Source: Ideonella dechloratans (GTDB taxonomy: Bacteria; Pseudomonadota; Gammaproteobacteria; Burkholderiales; Burkholderiaceae_C). From it: a stretch of 64,000 nt of DNA. This document shows positions 47,449-56,923 of this stretch, piece after piece (the first letter of the stretch is position 1; each line of letters starts with the position of its first letter). Position numbers and translations under genes: made by a program. The notes under the pieces are model-generated. The model did not search any database and was not told where the DNA came from. It worked only from the letters and a program-made list of their open reading frames with translations. Where the stretch lies: the NCBI RefSeq assembly GCF_021049305.1, contig NZ_CP088081.1, forward strand, positions 2,480,001 to 2,544,000, in the 5' to 3' direction.

Positions 47449-48129
47449 ATGAACACGATGACCCAGGATCTGTCCCGTTCCCAGCGCCTGCTGCGGGGCA
47501 CCGGACTGGCACTTGCCGTGGCGCTGGCCTTCAGTGGCTGCGCGGAAATGGGCCCGCGCGAGAAAGGCACGGCCACGGGGGCCGCGATCGGCGCGATCGG
47601 CGGCGCCGTGATCAGTTCGGCCACCGGCGGCAAGGCGGGCACCGGCGCCCTCATCGGTGGCGCCGTGGGAGCCGTGGCGGGCAACATCTGGTCCAAGCGC
47701 ATGGAAGACAAGCGCAAGCAGATGGAAGCCGCCACCCAGGGCACCGGCGTGGAGGTGACCCGCACGGCGGACAACCGCCTGCAGGTCAACGTACCCAGCG
47801 ACATCAGCTTCGATGTCGGCCGCTCGGCCCTGCGGCCGGCGCTGCACCCGGTGCTCGACAAGTTCGCCTCGGGCCTGGACGGCAGCATGAAGGTGATGAT
47901 CGTCGGCCACACCGACAGCACGGGCAGCGATGCCATCAACGACCCGCTGTCGGTGGACCGGGCGGCCAGTGTGCGGGACTATCTGGTGATGCGCGGGGTC
48001 TCGCCCACCCGGATCTCCATCGAAGGCAAGGGCTCGCACCAGCCCATCGCCGACAACAGCACCGCCGAAGGTCGGGCGCGCAACCGCCGCGTCGAGATCT
48101 TCCTGAGCGAGGCGCAGCCCAAGGGCTGA
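47449..48129 (+). CDS. OmpA-family lipoprotein with glycine-zipper segment
   Basis: The 226 residues begin with a lipoprotein signal (lipobox AFSGC near residue 31). A Gly/Ala-rich zipper ([18 protein letters not shown] and [13 protein letters not shown]) follows. The C-terminal OmpA domain binds peptidoglycan: [37 protein letters not shown] and [10 protein letters not shown]. It is likely anchored in the outer membrane and tethers it to the wall, like the YiaD group. The AAAAGGAGAAG ribosome site is strong. It is divergent from marR; no operon partner is apparent. Confidence 0.92.
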   Translation: MNTMTQDLSRSQRLLRGTGLALAVALAFSGCAEMGPREKGTATGAAIGAIGGAVISSATGGKAGTGALIGGAVGAVAGNIWSKRMEDKRKQMEAATQGTGVEVTRTADNRLQVNVPSDISFDVGRSALRPALHPVLDKFASGLDGSMKVMIVGHTDSTGSDAINDPLSVDRAASVRDYLVMRGVSPTRISIEGKGSHQPIADNSTAEGRARNRRVEIFLSEAQPKG

Positions 48130-48184
48130 ACCCGGGCCGCGGCGACGGGCCCGCGCCCAGCCAGCGGATCGGCGGGCCCGCGCC

Positions 48185-48228
48185 TAAAATCCGGCGTTTC
48201 TGCGGTCCCCGGCGCACCGTGCGCCGGG
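48185..48228 (+). promoter_or_regulatory. thyA promoter -10 and leader hairpin
   Basis: TAAAAT at 48185-48190 is a good -10 box, with no clear -35. A nine-pair hairpin, CCCGGCGCA (48208-48216) with TGCGCCGGG (48220-48228), would start close to the 5' end of the thyA message, 35 bases before its ATG. Confidence 0.4.
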
Positions 48229-48263
48229 CTTGCCGTTCACTGCCCTGCCGCCGTCGATCCGCC

Positions 48264-49118
48264 ATGAGTTCCGTCCCCCCCACCAGCGCACCGCGCCCCG
48301 TCCGCCACCAGTACGAGGACTTCATGCGCCATGTCTTCGAGCATGGCGTGGCCAAGGGCGACCGCACCGGCACCGGCACGCGCAGCGTGTTCGGCCACCA
48401 GATGCGCTTCGACCTGAACGAAGGCTTTCCGCTGGTGACCACAAAGAAGGTCTACCTGCGGGCCATCATCGTCGAGCTGCTGTGGTTCCTGCGCGGCGAC
48501 AGCAACGTGAAGTGGCTGCAGGAGCGCGGCTGCACCATCTGGGACGAATGGGCCCGCGACGACGGCGACCTGGGCCCGGTGTACGGCGTGCAATGGCGCA
48601 ACTGGCCGGCCCCGGATGGCCGCCACATCGACCAGATCAGCGAGGTGGTGCGCACACTGCGCGGCAACCCCGATTCGCGCCGCATCATCGTCAGCGCCTG
48701 GAACGTGGCCGACCTGGACCGCATGGCCCTGATGCCCTGCCACGCCTTCTTCCAGTTCTACGTCTCCTCCGAACTGGGCCCCAACGGCCGGCGCAAGCTC
48801 AGCTGCCAGCTCTACCAGCGTAGCGCCGACATCTTCCTGGGCGTGCCCTTCAACATCGCCAGCTACGCCCTGCTCACCCACATGCTGGCCCAGCAGTGCG
48901 ACCTGGACGTGGGGGACTTCATCTGGACCGGCGGTGACTGCCACATCTACGACAACCATGTGGAGCAGGTGCAGACCCAGCTGGCGCGCGAGCCCCTGCC
49001 CTACCCGGTGCTGAACATCAAGCGGCGCCCGGCCTCGATCTTCGACTACGAGCCCGAGGACTTCGAGGTGCTGGACTACCAGCACCACGCCCCGATCAAG
49101 GCCCCGGTGGCCGTCTGA
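48264..49118 (+). CDS. thyA: Thymidylate synthase ThyA
   Basis: Makes dTMP from dUMP with methylene-tetrahydrofolate, producing dihydrofolate. The 284 residues show [19 protein letters not shown] near 32-50, [16 protein letters not shown], the nucleophile Cys in [12 protein letters not shown], and [20 protein letters not shown] with the dUMP-binding Arg/Asp. A roughly 20-residue N-terminal extension ([16 protein letters not shown]) exceeds the E. coli form. folA follows after ten bases, so the dihydrofolate product is regenerated by the next gene. Confidence 0.97.
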   Translation: MSSVPPTSAPRPVRHQYEDFMRHVFEHGVAKGDRTGTGTRSVFGHQMRFDLNEGFPLVTTKKVYLRAIIVELLWFLRGDSNVKWLQERGCTIWDEWARDDGDLGPVYGVQWRNWPAPDGRHIDQISEVVRTLRGNPDSRRIIVSAWNVADLDRMALMPCHAFFQFYVSSELGPNGRRKLSCQLYQRSADIFLGVPFNIASYALLTHMLAQQCDLDVGDFIWTGGDCHIYDNHVEQVQTQLAREPLPYPVLNIKRRPASIFDYEPEDFEVLDYQHHAPIKAPVAV

Positions 49119-49128
49119 GGGACCCCCG

Positions 49129-49644
49129 ATGATCCGCCCGACGGTGCTGGTCCTGATCGCCGCGGTGGCCCGCAATGGCGTGATCGGCCGCGACAACCAG
49201 TTGCTCTGGCACCTGCCCGAGGACATGGCGCATTTCCGCGAGACCACCCGCGGCGCGCCGGTCATCATGGGCCGCAAGACCTGGGAATCCCTGCCTCCGC
49301 GCTTTCGGCCCTTGCCCGGGCGGCGCAACATCGTGCTCAGCCGCCAGGCCGGTTATGTGGCCGAAGGGGCGGAGGTGGTCGCCACGCTGGAGGACGCCAT
49401 GCTGCGCCTCCAGGCATCCCCCCAGGCCTTCGTGATCGGCGGCGAACAGCTCTACCGCCTGGCCCTGCCGCGCGCCGACCAGCTCGTGCTCACCGAACTC
49501 GACCGCGACTACGAGGGCGACGCCCATTTCCCGGCCTGGGATCCGGACACTTTTGCCGAGGTCGAACGTCGCCCCGCGCAGTCGGCGCCGGCCGACGGCC
49601 CCCGTTACGCCTTTGTCACCTACCAGCGGCGCCCCGGCGCCTGA
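49129..49644 (+). CDS. folA: Dihydrofolate reductase FolA
   Basis: NADPH-dependent reduction of dihydrofolate, the target of trimethoprim. The 171 residues include LIAAVARNGVIGRDNQLLWH, LPEDMAHFRETT with the catalytic acid, the cofactor-binding VIMGRKTWESLP and IGGEQLYRLALPRAD. It starts ten bases after thyA and ends ten bases before the DUF4337 gene, so the three probably form one unit. The ATG has a GAGGGA upstream. Confidence 0.97.
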   Translation: MIRPTVLVLIAAVARNGVIGRDNQLLWHLPEDMAHFRETTRGAPVIMGRKTWESLPPRFRPLPGRRNIVLSRQAGYVAEGAEVVATLEDAMLRLQASPQAFVIGGEQLYRLALPRADQLVLTELDRDYEGDAHFPAWDPDTFAEVERRPAQSAPADGPRYAFVTYQRRPGA

Positions 49645-49654
49645 AGCTCCCACC

Positions 49655-50230
49655 ATGTCCGGTCACGGTTTCCATGTCCACGGTCCCCACGATCACGAAC
49701 TCGAACACGCCGCCCACGCCGATCCCGGCGGCATGGCAGGCCAGCTGGCGGTGGTGACCGCCATCCTGGCCACGGTGGGCGCGCTGTTCTCCTACATGGG
49801 CGGCACCGCCCAGGCCAATGCCGTGCTGGACAAGAACACGGCCGCCATCAAGAAGACCGAAGCCTCGGACCAGTGGAACTTCTACCAGGCCAAGAGCAGC
49901 AAGCAGAGCCTGGCGGAGTTGGCCGCCGTGCTGGCGCCGGAGGCCAAGCGGGCCGACTACGAACAGCAGGCCCAGCGCTACAAGACCGAGAAGGAGGCCA
50001 TCAAGGTCCAGGCCGAGGCGCTGGAGAAGGAATCCAAGGACTGGGATGAGCGCTCCGAACAGCAGCTGCACATCCACCACCGCTGGGCCCAGGCCACCAC
50101 GGTGCTGCAGGTGGCCATCGCGCTGGCCGCCATCGCCCTGCTGACCCGGCGCCGCTGGCTGGAATGGGCCACGATCGGTGGCGGCGTGGTGGGCATCGCC
50201 ATCGGCGTGGCCGCCCTGCTGCACCTGTGA
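49655..50230 (+). CDS. DUF4337 family membrane protein
   Basis: The 191-residue protein starts with a His-rich stretch (HGFHVHGPHDHELEHAAHA) and has a first span (LAVVTAILATVGALFSYM). A charged helical middle of about 90 residues (KKTEASDQWNFYQAKSSKQS is the recognisable core) and two more spans at the end follow. The order matches DUF4337, whose function is unknown. The His-rich start could bind metal. It follows folA by ten bases and converges with the GGDEF/EAL gene. Confidence 0.82.
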   Translation: MSGHGFHVHGPHDHELEHAAHADPGGMAGQLAVVTAILATVGALFSYMGGTAQANAVLDKNTAAIKKTEASDQWNFYQAKSSKQSLAELAAVLAPEAKRADYEQQAQRYKTEKEAIKVQAEALEKESKDWDERSEQQLHIHHRWAQATTVLQVAIALAAIALLTRRRWLEWATIGGGVVGIAIGVAALLHL

Positions 50231-50243
50231 ATCCGCCGGGGGC

Positions 50244-53200
50244 TCAGGCGGGGGCCACCGCCCCGCGGTCCTCGCTCCATCGCGCGAGCGCCTGCGCAGG
50301 CATCGGTCGGCCGTAGAGATAGCCCTGCAGTTCATCGCAGCGGGCCTGGGTCAGCGCCTGAGCCTGTGCCTCGGTTTCCACGCCTTCGGCCACCACCGTC
50401 AGGCCCAGCGTGTGCCCCAGGCCGATCACGGCGTGGATCACCGCCAGATGGGTGCTGTCCTCCAGCATGCCCAGCACGAAGGAGCGGTCGATCTTGAGCC
50501 GGTCGATGGGAAAGCGGTTGAGGTAGTTGAGGCTGGAGTAGCCAGTGCCGAAATCATCGATCACCAGTCCGACGCCCAGGGCACGGATCTCGCGCAGCAC
50601 CGCCAGGTTGGCCTCCACGCTGTCCATGAGCATCGACTCGGTCAACTCCAGCTCCAGCACGCCCTGGGGCACGGCGTAGCGCTGCAGGCAGGCACGCAGA
50701 TGGTCCAGCAGTCCGGGGTGGCGCAGCTGCAGGGCCGACAGGTTCACCGACACCTCCCGCGGCAGTTGTCCGGCCCCTTGCCAGGCCTGGATCTGCCGGC
50801 AGGCTTCCTCGATCACCCAGGCCCCGATCGGCACGATCAGGCCCGATTCCTCGGCCACCGGAATGAACTGGGCGGGTGAGACCGCGCCCAGGTCCGGATG
50901 CTGCCAGCGCAGCAGGCCCTCCACGCCCATCAGCGCCCCCGTGCCGGCCGCCACCCGGGGCTGCCAGTGCAGGGTCAGGCCCTCGCCGTCGGCCGCCTGG
51001 CGCAGTGCAGTTTCCATGGTCAGGCGCTGCTGGGCGCGCTCGGTCATCTCCTGGCTGTAGAACTGCGCACTGTCGCGCCCCTCGGATTTGGCCTGGTACA
51101 TGGCCGTGTCCGCATGGCGCATCAGCAGGTCCAGCTCGTCGGCATCGTCGGGGTACATCGCGATGCCCACGCTGCAGGAGACATGCAATTCGTGCTCGTT
51201 GACCCGGTGCGGCGCCCGGATCAACGGGATCAGGCGCTGGTCCACCACATGCGCCACCTCGTCCGCGCCATGCACCCCGCTGAGCACGATGATGAACTCG
51301 TCGCCCCCGAGTCGGCTGACGGTGTCGCCGGCACGCACCGCGTCCGACAGGCGCTGCGCCACCGAGCGCAGCACCCCGTCGCCCACATGGTGGCCCAGGG
51401 TGTCGTTGATGTCCTTGAAGCGGTCCAGATCCACGAACAGCAGGGCCACGTGCTCGCCAGTGCGCTGGGCCTGCTGCAGGGCCATGCGCAGGCGCTCGAT
51501 GCACAAGGTGCGGTTGGGCAGCCCCGTCAGCACGTCGTGGTGCGCCAGGTACTGGATGCGCTCCTCGCTCTTCTTGCGGTCGCTGATGTCGATGGAGGTG
51601 AAGATGTAGTGCGACCAGGCGCCCTGCGGTTCACGCACGCCGCTGACCATCAGCCAGGCCGGGAAGTCGCTGCCGTTGTGGCGTTTCAGGCGCAGTTCGC
51701 CCTGCCAGGTGCCGCGCTTGGCCACCACCTCCCAGAGGGTCTCCAGCGTCGCGGCGGGCACCTGGAACAGGATCTCGGGTGCCGCGCCGACCACCTCGCC
51801 CACATCGTGGCCGGTGGAGCGGTAGAAGGCCTGGTTGGCCGACAGCACCCGCCGGTCGGCATCGACGATCAGGATGCCCTCGGAGGAGGCTTCGTACACC
51901 TTGGCCCACAGTTCCAGGCGCCGCTCCATCAACTTCAGGTGGTTGATGGGGGTGAAGAGGGTCAGCACCGCATCCTGTCCCTGGTAGGCCAGGCGCCGGG
52001 CGGAAAGCACCGCCCAGGCCGTCTCGCTGCCGCCATGCCAGCGGACTTCGAACTCGTCCACCGCCCCCCGATCGGCCAGCTGCTGGAAGAAGCGGGCCCG
52101 CACCGAGGGCTCCAGCCCGGTGGCCCAGGGATCGCGCCGTCGCCCGGCCAGCCAGGCCTCGGCCGGCGCATTGGCGTGCAGCACCTCGTGGCCGGGAATG
52201 GCGGTCACCACGATGGCGATGGGCGTGGCCTCCAGCAGGGCCTGCTGGGCGTGGGCCGCACGCGCACTGGCGGCCAGTTCCTGCTGCTCCTCGCGGGCGC
52301 GGTCCAGCTCCTCCAGCATGCCGTTGAAGCCGTTGACCAGGCGTCCGATCTCGTCCTGGCTGGACCATTCGGCCCGCAGGCTGTGGTCACCCGTGCGGCC
52401 CACGGTGTCCACCACCTGGGACAGGCGACGCAGAGGAAAGCGGATCTGCTGCGCCACCATGTAGACCATGCCCAGGATGCAGCTGAGCAGGAAGAGCGCC
52501 GTGCCCAGGTGCAGCCACATGCGCGTGTAGAGCCCGGACACCCGCTCGTTCAGCATCATGTCCAGCGTGTCGCCGGCACCGTGCCAGGTGTCACGCAACT
52601 GCTCCAGCAGCGCCTGCTGCGCGCTCTTCAGCACGGCCTGGGCATTGGCGTCTTCCGGTGCCTCCACCCATTGGCGGGCAGCGGTGCGGAAGGCCTCGAT
52701 CTGCGCCACCAGAGCCGCCTCGCGCTGGCCCTGAAGAGCCATCAGTGCCGGCCGGGCCGCCAGGGCCTCCGACCAATCCGACTGCATGCCCCTCAGGGTG
52801 GCATCCAGCTGGCCTTCCAGCACCAGGTACTGCGTGGCGCGCGAGGTGTCGCGGTGCCGGGCCAGGTGGGTCACGATGCGGTGCTGCACCTCCAGCAGTT
52901 CGGGAAAGCGCAGCACGATGAGGGACATCATGTAATAGCTGTCCAGGTCCGGATCGAGGATCAGGTTGGACTGGTTGCCCAGGCGGGTCAGCAGGGCGCG
53001 CCCTTCGCCGATGACGGCGGATGCCGTGGGCGAAGGCTCCAGTGCCGCCACCAGGTGCTGGTTGAGCTCACCGCTGCCCATGCCGGCGCCGTGCTCCTGC
53101 TCTTGCGCACGCAGGCGCTGGACATGCTGCGGCCAGCTCAGGCGGGGGGCGGCATCGGCGCCCAGGCGGGCGCCATCGATCAGCGTGTCCCGCAGGGTGC

Positions 53201-53408
53201 TGATGTAGGTGTTGCCCGCGATCTCCTTGCGGGCGAAATCGATGAAGAGGAACTTCTCGTTGACCAGGATGCTGGTGACGTAGATCACCGCGCAGAGATC
53301 CAGCAGGTAGATCAGCAGCAGCTTGCGCCCCACGCTCAGCCGCGACAGCAGGCGAGCGAAAGGGTTTCGGGTTGTATCAGGCATATCCGCAGGTTTAGCA
53401 AAGGCCAT
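50244..53408 (-). CDS. Membrane-bound sensor with HAMP, PAS, GGDEF and EAL domains
   Basis: The 1054-residue protein has a first span near 29-49, a helical periplasmic sensor region, a second span near 295-318 (LFLLSCILGMVYMVAQQ) and a HAMP linker. Two PAS domains follow (the second has ILIVDADRRVLSANQAFYRS). The GGDEF domain has an intact RLGGDEFIIVL near 702. The EAL domain's signature is EGLLRW near 829, with ELTESMLMDS and IDDFGTGYSSLNYL, so both synthesis and hydrolysis of c-di-GMP look possible. The start may instead be 53384 (MPDTTRNPF). It is divergent from xth. Confidence 0.92.
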   Translation of the reverse strand: MAFAKPADMPDTTRNPFARLLSRLSVGRKLLLIYLLDLCAVIYVTSILVNEKFLFIDFARKEIAGNTYISTLRDTLIDGARLGADAAPRLSWPQHVQRLRAQEQEHGAGMGSGELNQHLVAALEPSPTASAVIGEGRALLTRLGNQSNLILDPDLDSYYMMSLIVLRFPELLEVQHRIVTHLARHRDTSRATQYLVLEGQLDATLRGMQSDWSEALAARPALMALQGQREAALVAQIEAFRTAARQWVEAPEDANAQAVLKSAQQALLEQLRDTWHGAGDTLDMMLNERVSGLYTRMWLHLGTALFLLSCILGMVYMVAQQIRFPLRRLSQVVDTVGRTGDHSLRAEWSSQDEIGRLVNGFNGMLEELDRAREEQQELAASARAAHAQQALLEATPIAIVVTAIPGHEVLHANAPAEAWLAGRRRDPWATGLEPSVRARFFQQLADRGAVDEFEVRWHGGSETAWAVLSARRLAYQGQDAVLTLFTPINHLKLMERRLELWAKVYEASSEGILIVDADRRVLSANQAFYRSTGHDVGEVVGAAPEILFQVPAATLETLWEVVAKRGTWQGELRLKRHNGSDFPAWLMVSGVREPQGAWSHYIFTSIDISDRKKSEERIQYLAHHDVLTGLPNRTLCIERLRMALQQAQRTGEHVALLFVDLDRFKDINDTLGHHVGDGVLRSVAQRLSDAVRAGDTVSRLGGDEFIIVLSGVHGADEVAHVVDQRLIPLIRAPHRVNEHELHVSCSVGIAMYPDDADELDLLMRHADTAMYQAKSEGRDSAQFYSQEMTERAQQRLTMETALRQAADGEGLTLHWQPRVAAGTGALMGVEGLLRWQHPDLGAVSPAQFIPVAEESGLIVPIGAWVIEEACRQIQAWQGAGQLPREVSVNLSALQLRHPGLLDHLRACLQRYAVPQGVLELELTESMLMDSVEANLAVLREIRALGVGLVIDDFGTGYSSLNYLNRFPIDRLKIDRSFVLGMLEDSTHLAVIHAVIGLGHTLGLTVVAEGVETEAQAQALTQARCDELQGYLYGRPMPAQALARWSEDRGAVAPA

Positions 53409-53453
53409 GCCGCTTCACGCCCGGAAACGGGCCGGATTCGCTAGCATGCGCGG

Positions 53454-54227
53454 ATGCAATTCGCCACCTGGAATGTGAACTCCCTGGCCGTGCGCCTGCC
53501 CCAGCTGCTGGACTGGCTGGCCGCGCACCCGGTCGATGCCCTGGTCCTGCAGGAAACCAAGCTGACCGACGACAAGTTCCCGCAGGCCGAGATCGAGGCC
53601 GCGGGCTACCGCGTCGCCTTCCACGGCCAGAAGACCTACAACGGCGTGGCCCTGCTGTCGCGCGAGGCCGCCAGCGACATCACCAGGAACATCCCGGGCC
53701 TGGCCGACGAGCAGGCCCGCGTCATCGCCGGCACGGTGGGCGACACACGGGTCATCGGCGCCTATTTCCCGAACGGGCAGGCGCCGGGCAGCGAGAAGTT
53801 CGCGTACAAGATGCAGTGGCTCGATGCGCTGCGCGCCTGGGTCCGGGAGGAACTCGCCCGCCATCCGCAGCTGGTGCTGATGGGCGACTTCAACATCGCC
53901 CCGGAAGACCGTGATGTCTACGATCCGGTGGCCTGGGCCGGCCAGATCCACTGCACCCCGGAAGAGCGTGCGCATTTCCAGCAGCTGCTGGGCCTGGGCC
54001 TGAGCGACGCCTTCCGGCTCTTCGAGCAGCCCCCCAAGAGCTGGAGCTGGTGGGACTACCGCAACCTGGCCTTCCGCAAGAACCAGGGCCTGCGCATCGA
54101 CCACATCCTGGTCAGCCCGGCGCTCAAGCCCCGCGTGTCGGCCTGCGAGATCGACAAGGCGCCGCGCAAGAACGAACGCCCCAGCGACCATGCCCCGGTG
54201 ATCGTGACGCTGGACGCCCAGCCCTGA
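53454..54227 (+). CDS. xthA: Exodeoxyribonuclease III
   Basis: Apurinic/apyrimidinic endonuclease and 3'-5' exonuclease for base-excision repair. The 257 residues contain all catalytic parts: FATWNVNSLAVRLPQ, LVLQETKLTDDKFP with the metal-binding Glu, LMGDFNIAPEDRDVYDP, WSWWDYRNLAFRKNQGLRID and the final PSDHAPVIVTL with the catalytic Asp-His. Length is normal for the Xth group. It lies 45 bases from the divergent GGDEF/EAL gene and converges with ntrC. Confidence 0.96.
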   Translation: MQFATWNVNSLAVRLPQLLDWLAAHPVDALVLQETKLTDDKFPQAEIEAAGYRVAFHGQKTYNGVALLSREAASDITRNIPGLADEQARVIAGTVGDTRVIGAYFPNGQAPGSEKFAYKMQWLDALRAWVREELARHPQLVLMGDFNIAPEDRDVYDPVAWAGQIHCTPEERAHFQQLLGLGLSDAFRLFEQPPKSWSWWDYRNLAFRKNQGLRIDHILVSPALKPRVSACEIDKAPRKNERPSDHAPVIVTLDAQP

Positions 54228-54251
54228 GGCGGGCGTCCGGGCACCGTCCGC

Positions 54252-55793
54252 TCAGTCGTCCAGGGACAGTTCCTGGATCTTGCGGGTGATGGTGTTGCGG
54301 CCGATGCCCAGCTTCTGGGCCGCCTCGATGCGCCGGCCGCGGGTGATGTGCAGGGCCGTGCGGATGAGCCGGGCCTCGAACTGGCGCGTGAGCAGGTCCC
54401 AGACCTCGGGCGAGCCGGATTCCAGCAAGCGCCGGGCCTCGATCTCCAGGTCGCTGAGCCAGCGCGGGTCGCTGCTCAACCCCTGGGACGCCACCTGTTC
54501 GGCAGCCGGCAGAGCACCTGGCGACGACACCGCCGGCGCCTCCTGCGTGGGCAGGCCCTGCGGCAGACCGCTGGCGACAGGCATCACCGTCGAAGGTGCG
54601 GCCGTGGCCGCCAGATCCCCCACGGGCGACTGGCTGAGGATCTCGGGAGGCAGGTCCTTGCTCTCGATCACCTGGGCCGGGGCCATGACGGTGAGCCAGT
54701 GGCAGATGTTTTCCAGCTGACGCACATTGCCCGGGAAGCTGAAGGCCTTCAGGCGCTCCAGGGCCTCGTCGGTGATGCGCTTGGGCTCGACCCCCAGTTC
54801 CTTGGCGCTCTTCTGCAGGAAGAAGCGGGCCAGGGCCGGCACGTCGTCGGAGCGCTCGCGCAGCGGCGGCAGGCGCAGGCGGATGACGTTCAGTCGGTGG
54901 AACAGGTCTTCGCGGAAGGCGCCATCGCGCACCCGCTGCTCCAGGTTCTGGTGGGTGGCGGCGATGACCCGCACATTGGCCTTGAGCGGCTGGTGCCCGC
55001 CCACACGGTAGAACTGGCCGTCCGACAGCACGCGCAGCAGGCGCGTCTGCAGGTCGAAAGGCATGTCGCCGATTTCGTCCAGGAACAGGGTGCCGCCATC
55101 GGCCTGTTCGAAGCGGCCGCGGCGCATGGTCTGCGCGCCGGTGAAGGCGCCGCGCTCGTGGCCGAACAGTTCGGACTCCAGCAGGTCCTTGGGAATGGCC
55201 GCCGTGTTGATGGCGATGAAGGGACCGTTGCTGCCCTGCTCGCCGCGCGGGCTGTGGCGGTGCAATGCCCGGGCCACCAATTCCTTGCCCGAGCCGGACT
55301 CGCCGGTGATCAGCACCGTGACGTTGCTCTGCGAGAGCCGCCCGATGGCGCGGAACACGTCCTGCATGGCCGGGGCCTGGCCGAGGATCTCGGGCACCGG
55401 CAGGTTGCGCTCGTCGCTCACCTCCTCGCGCAGGCTCTCCTCCACCGCCCGGCGGATCAGTTCCACCGCCTTGGTCAGGTCGAAGGGCTTGGGCAGGTAT
55501 TCGAAGGCCCCGCGCTGGAAGGCGGAAACCGCACTGTCCAGATCCGAGTAGGCGGTCATGATGATGACCGGCAGGTTGGGCAACTGCTCCTTGACCTTGC
55601 CCAGCAGATCCAGGCCCGAGCCGCCGGGCATGCGGATGTCGCTGACCAGCACCTGGGGCTCGTCGTCGGCCAGCGCCGCCAGCACCTCGCGGGGGTTGGC
55701 AAAGCTGCGCACCGGCAGCTGTTCGCGCGCCAGCGCCTTCTCCAGCACGAAGCGGATGGATTGATCGTCGTCGACGATCCAGATGGGTTTCAT
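54252..55793 (-). CDS. glnG: Nitrogen regulation response regulator NtrC
   Basis: Sigma-54 activator phosphorylated by NtrB under nitrogen limitation. The 513 residues have a receiver domain with the acceptor Asp in VLVSDIRMPGGSGLDLL (near 54). The AAA+ domain has Walker A GESGSGKELVARAL, the sigma-54-contacting GAFTGA and LFLDEIGDMPFD. A Pro/Ala-rich linker (about 395-440) leads to a Fis-type HTH (RIEAAQKLGIGRNTITRKIQ). Its start is 16 bases after the ntrB stop. Likely targets include glnA in this window, whose upstream region carries NtrC-like sites. Confidence 0.97.
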   Translation of the reverse strand: MKPIWIVDDDQSIRFVLEKALAREQLPVRSFANPREVLAALADDEPQVLVSDIRMPGGSGLDLLGKVKEQLPNLPVIIMTAYSDLDSAVSAFQRGAFEYLPKPFDLTKAVELIRRAVEESLREEVSDERNLPVPEILGQAPAMQDVFRAIGRLSQSNVTVLITGESGSGKELVARALHRHSPRGEQGSNGPFIAINTAAIPKDLLESELFGHERGAFTGAQTMRRGRFEQADGGTLFLDEIGDMPFDLQTRLLRVLSDGQFYRVGGHQPLKANVRVIAATHQNLEQRVRDGAFREDLFHRLNVIRLRLPPLRERSDDVPALARFFLQKSAKELGVEPKRITDEALERLKAFSFPGNVRQLENICHWLTVMAPAQVIESKDLPPEILSQSPVGDLAATAAPSTVMPVASGLPQGLPTQEAPAVSSPGALPAAEQVASQGLSSDPRWLSDLEIEARRLLESGSPEVWDLLTRQFEARLIRTALHITRGRRIEAAQKLGIGRNTITRKIQELSLDD

Positions 55794-55809
55794 GGGGGCA
55801 GTCTTTGCG

Positions 55810-56898
55810 TCAGGGCAACGGGATCAGGATCTTGAAGACCGTGCGTCCCGGCTCACTGTCGCATTCGATCGTGCCCTGATGCTGCTGGACGAAGGTTTGC
55901 GCCAGAGTGAGCCCCAGCCCGGAGCCCCCTTCACGCCCTGACACCAGGGGGTAGAAGATGCGCTCCTTCAGGCTGTCGGGGATGCCTGGTCCGTTGTCCT
56001 CGACATGCAATTCCAGTGCCAGTCGATATCGCTGCTTGCCAATGGTCACTTGTCGCGCCACGCGCGTGCGCAGCACGATGCGGGCGTCGCCCTGCTCGAT
56101 CCGCTCGCTCAGCGCCTGGCAGGCGTTGTGAACGATGTTGAGCAGGGCCTGGATGAGTTGCTCTCGGTCGCCTCGGAATTCGGGCAGCGAGGCGTCGTAA
56201 TCGCGCTCCACGGCCAGCCCGCGCGAGTGTTCGGCCAGCACCAGCGCCCGCACCCGCTCACAGACCTCGTGGATGTTCACATCACCGATCACATGCGGCT
56301 TGCGGTGGGGCGCCAGCAAGCGGTCCACCAGGGTCTGCAGACGGTCAGCCTCGTGGATGATGACCTGGGTGTACTCGGTCAGCTCCGGCGAGGGCAGGTC
56401 CATGGCCAGCAGCTGGGCCGCGCCACGGATGCCGCCCAGCGGGTTCTTGATCTCATGCGCCAGATTGCGGATGAGTTCCTTGGTGATCTGCGCCTGCCCC
56501 ATGGCCCGCTCCTCGCGGTCCTGGCGGGTCTGCTGCTCGATCTCGAGCATCTCGACCAGGATGCGCTGATGGGATGGCTCGGTCTGGCTGACGATCACAT
56601 GGACGGGCAGCGGATCGGTGAAGCCCACCACGCTGCGGCGCAAGGCGCCTTCGAAGCGACGGGTGGCGAATTCGTTGCGGGAGACGGCCTGAATGGCCTC
56701 GTGCAGCTGGGCCGGTTCACGAAACCAGTCCAGCAGAGAGCTTTTCACCAGTGAGCGGCGCGACTGGCCGATCATGGTCTCCAGCCCGGCATTGGCATAC
56801 AGGCAACTGCCGTCCGGGTTGACCACTGCCACCATGGTGGCCAGCAGATCGAAACTCTCCCAGGCGCGGGCCTCGGCAGATTCCTGGGAGCGGAGCAA
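55810..56898 (-). CDS. glnL: Nitrogen regulation sensor kinase NtrB (probable TTG start)
   Basis: Cytoplasmic histidine kinase/phosphatase that controls NtrC in response to PII. It has a PAS domain (LLATMVAVVNPDGSCLYANA), the H-box NLAHEIKNPLGGIRGAAQLL, an N-box (ALLNIVHNACQALSE) and G-boxes VEDNGPGIPDSLKE and GGSGLGLTLAQTF. The start is unclear: no ATG lies between 56964, which would overlap the DUF4124 gene, and the PAS domain. TTG 56898 has GAGG six bases upstream and gives 362 residues, near the usual 350. GTG 56910 is the main alternative. Confidence 0.93.
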   Translation of the reverse strand: MLRSQESAEARAWESFDLLATMVAVVNPDGSCLYANAGLETMIGQSRRSLVKSSLLDWFREPAQLHEAIQAVSRNEFATRRFEGALRRSVVGFTDPLPVHVIVSQTEPSHQRILVEMLEIEQQTRQDREERAMGQAQITKELIRNLAHEIKNPLGGIRGAAQLLAMDLPSPELTEYTQVIIHEADRLQTLVDRLLAPHRKPHVIGDVNIHEVCERVRALVLAEHSRGLAVERDYDASLPEFRGDREQLIQALLNIVHNACQALSERIEQGDARIVLRTRVARQVTIGKQRYRLALELHVEDNGPGIPDSLKERIFYPLVSGREGGSGLGLTLAQTFVQQHQGTIECDSEPGRTVFKILIPLP

Positions 56899-56923
56899 TT
56901 TCACCCTCACAGCACCGGCCGGC

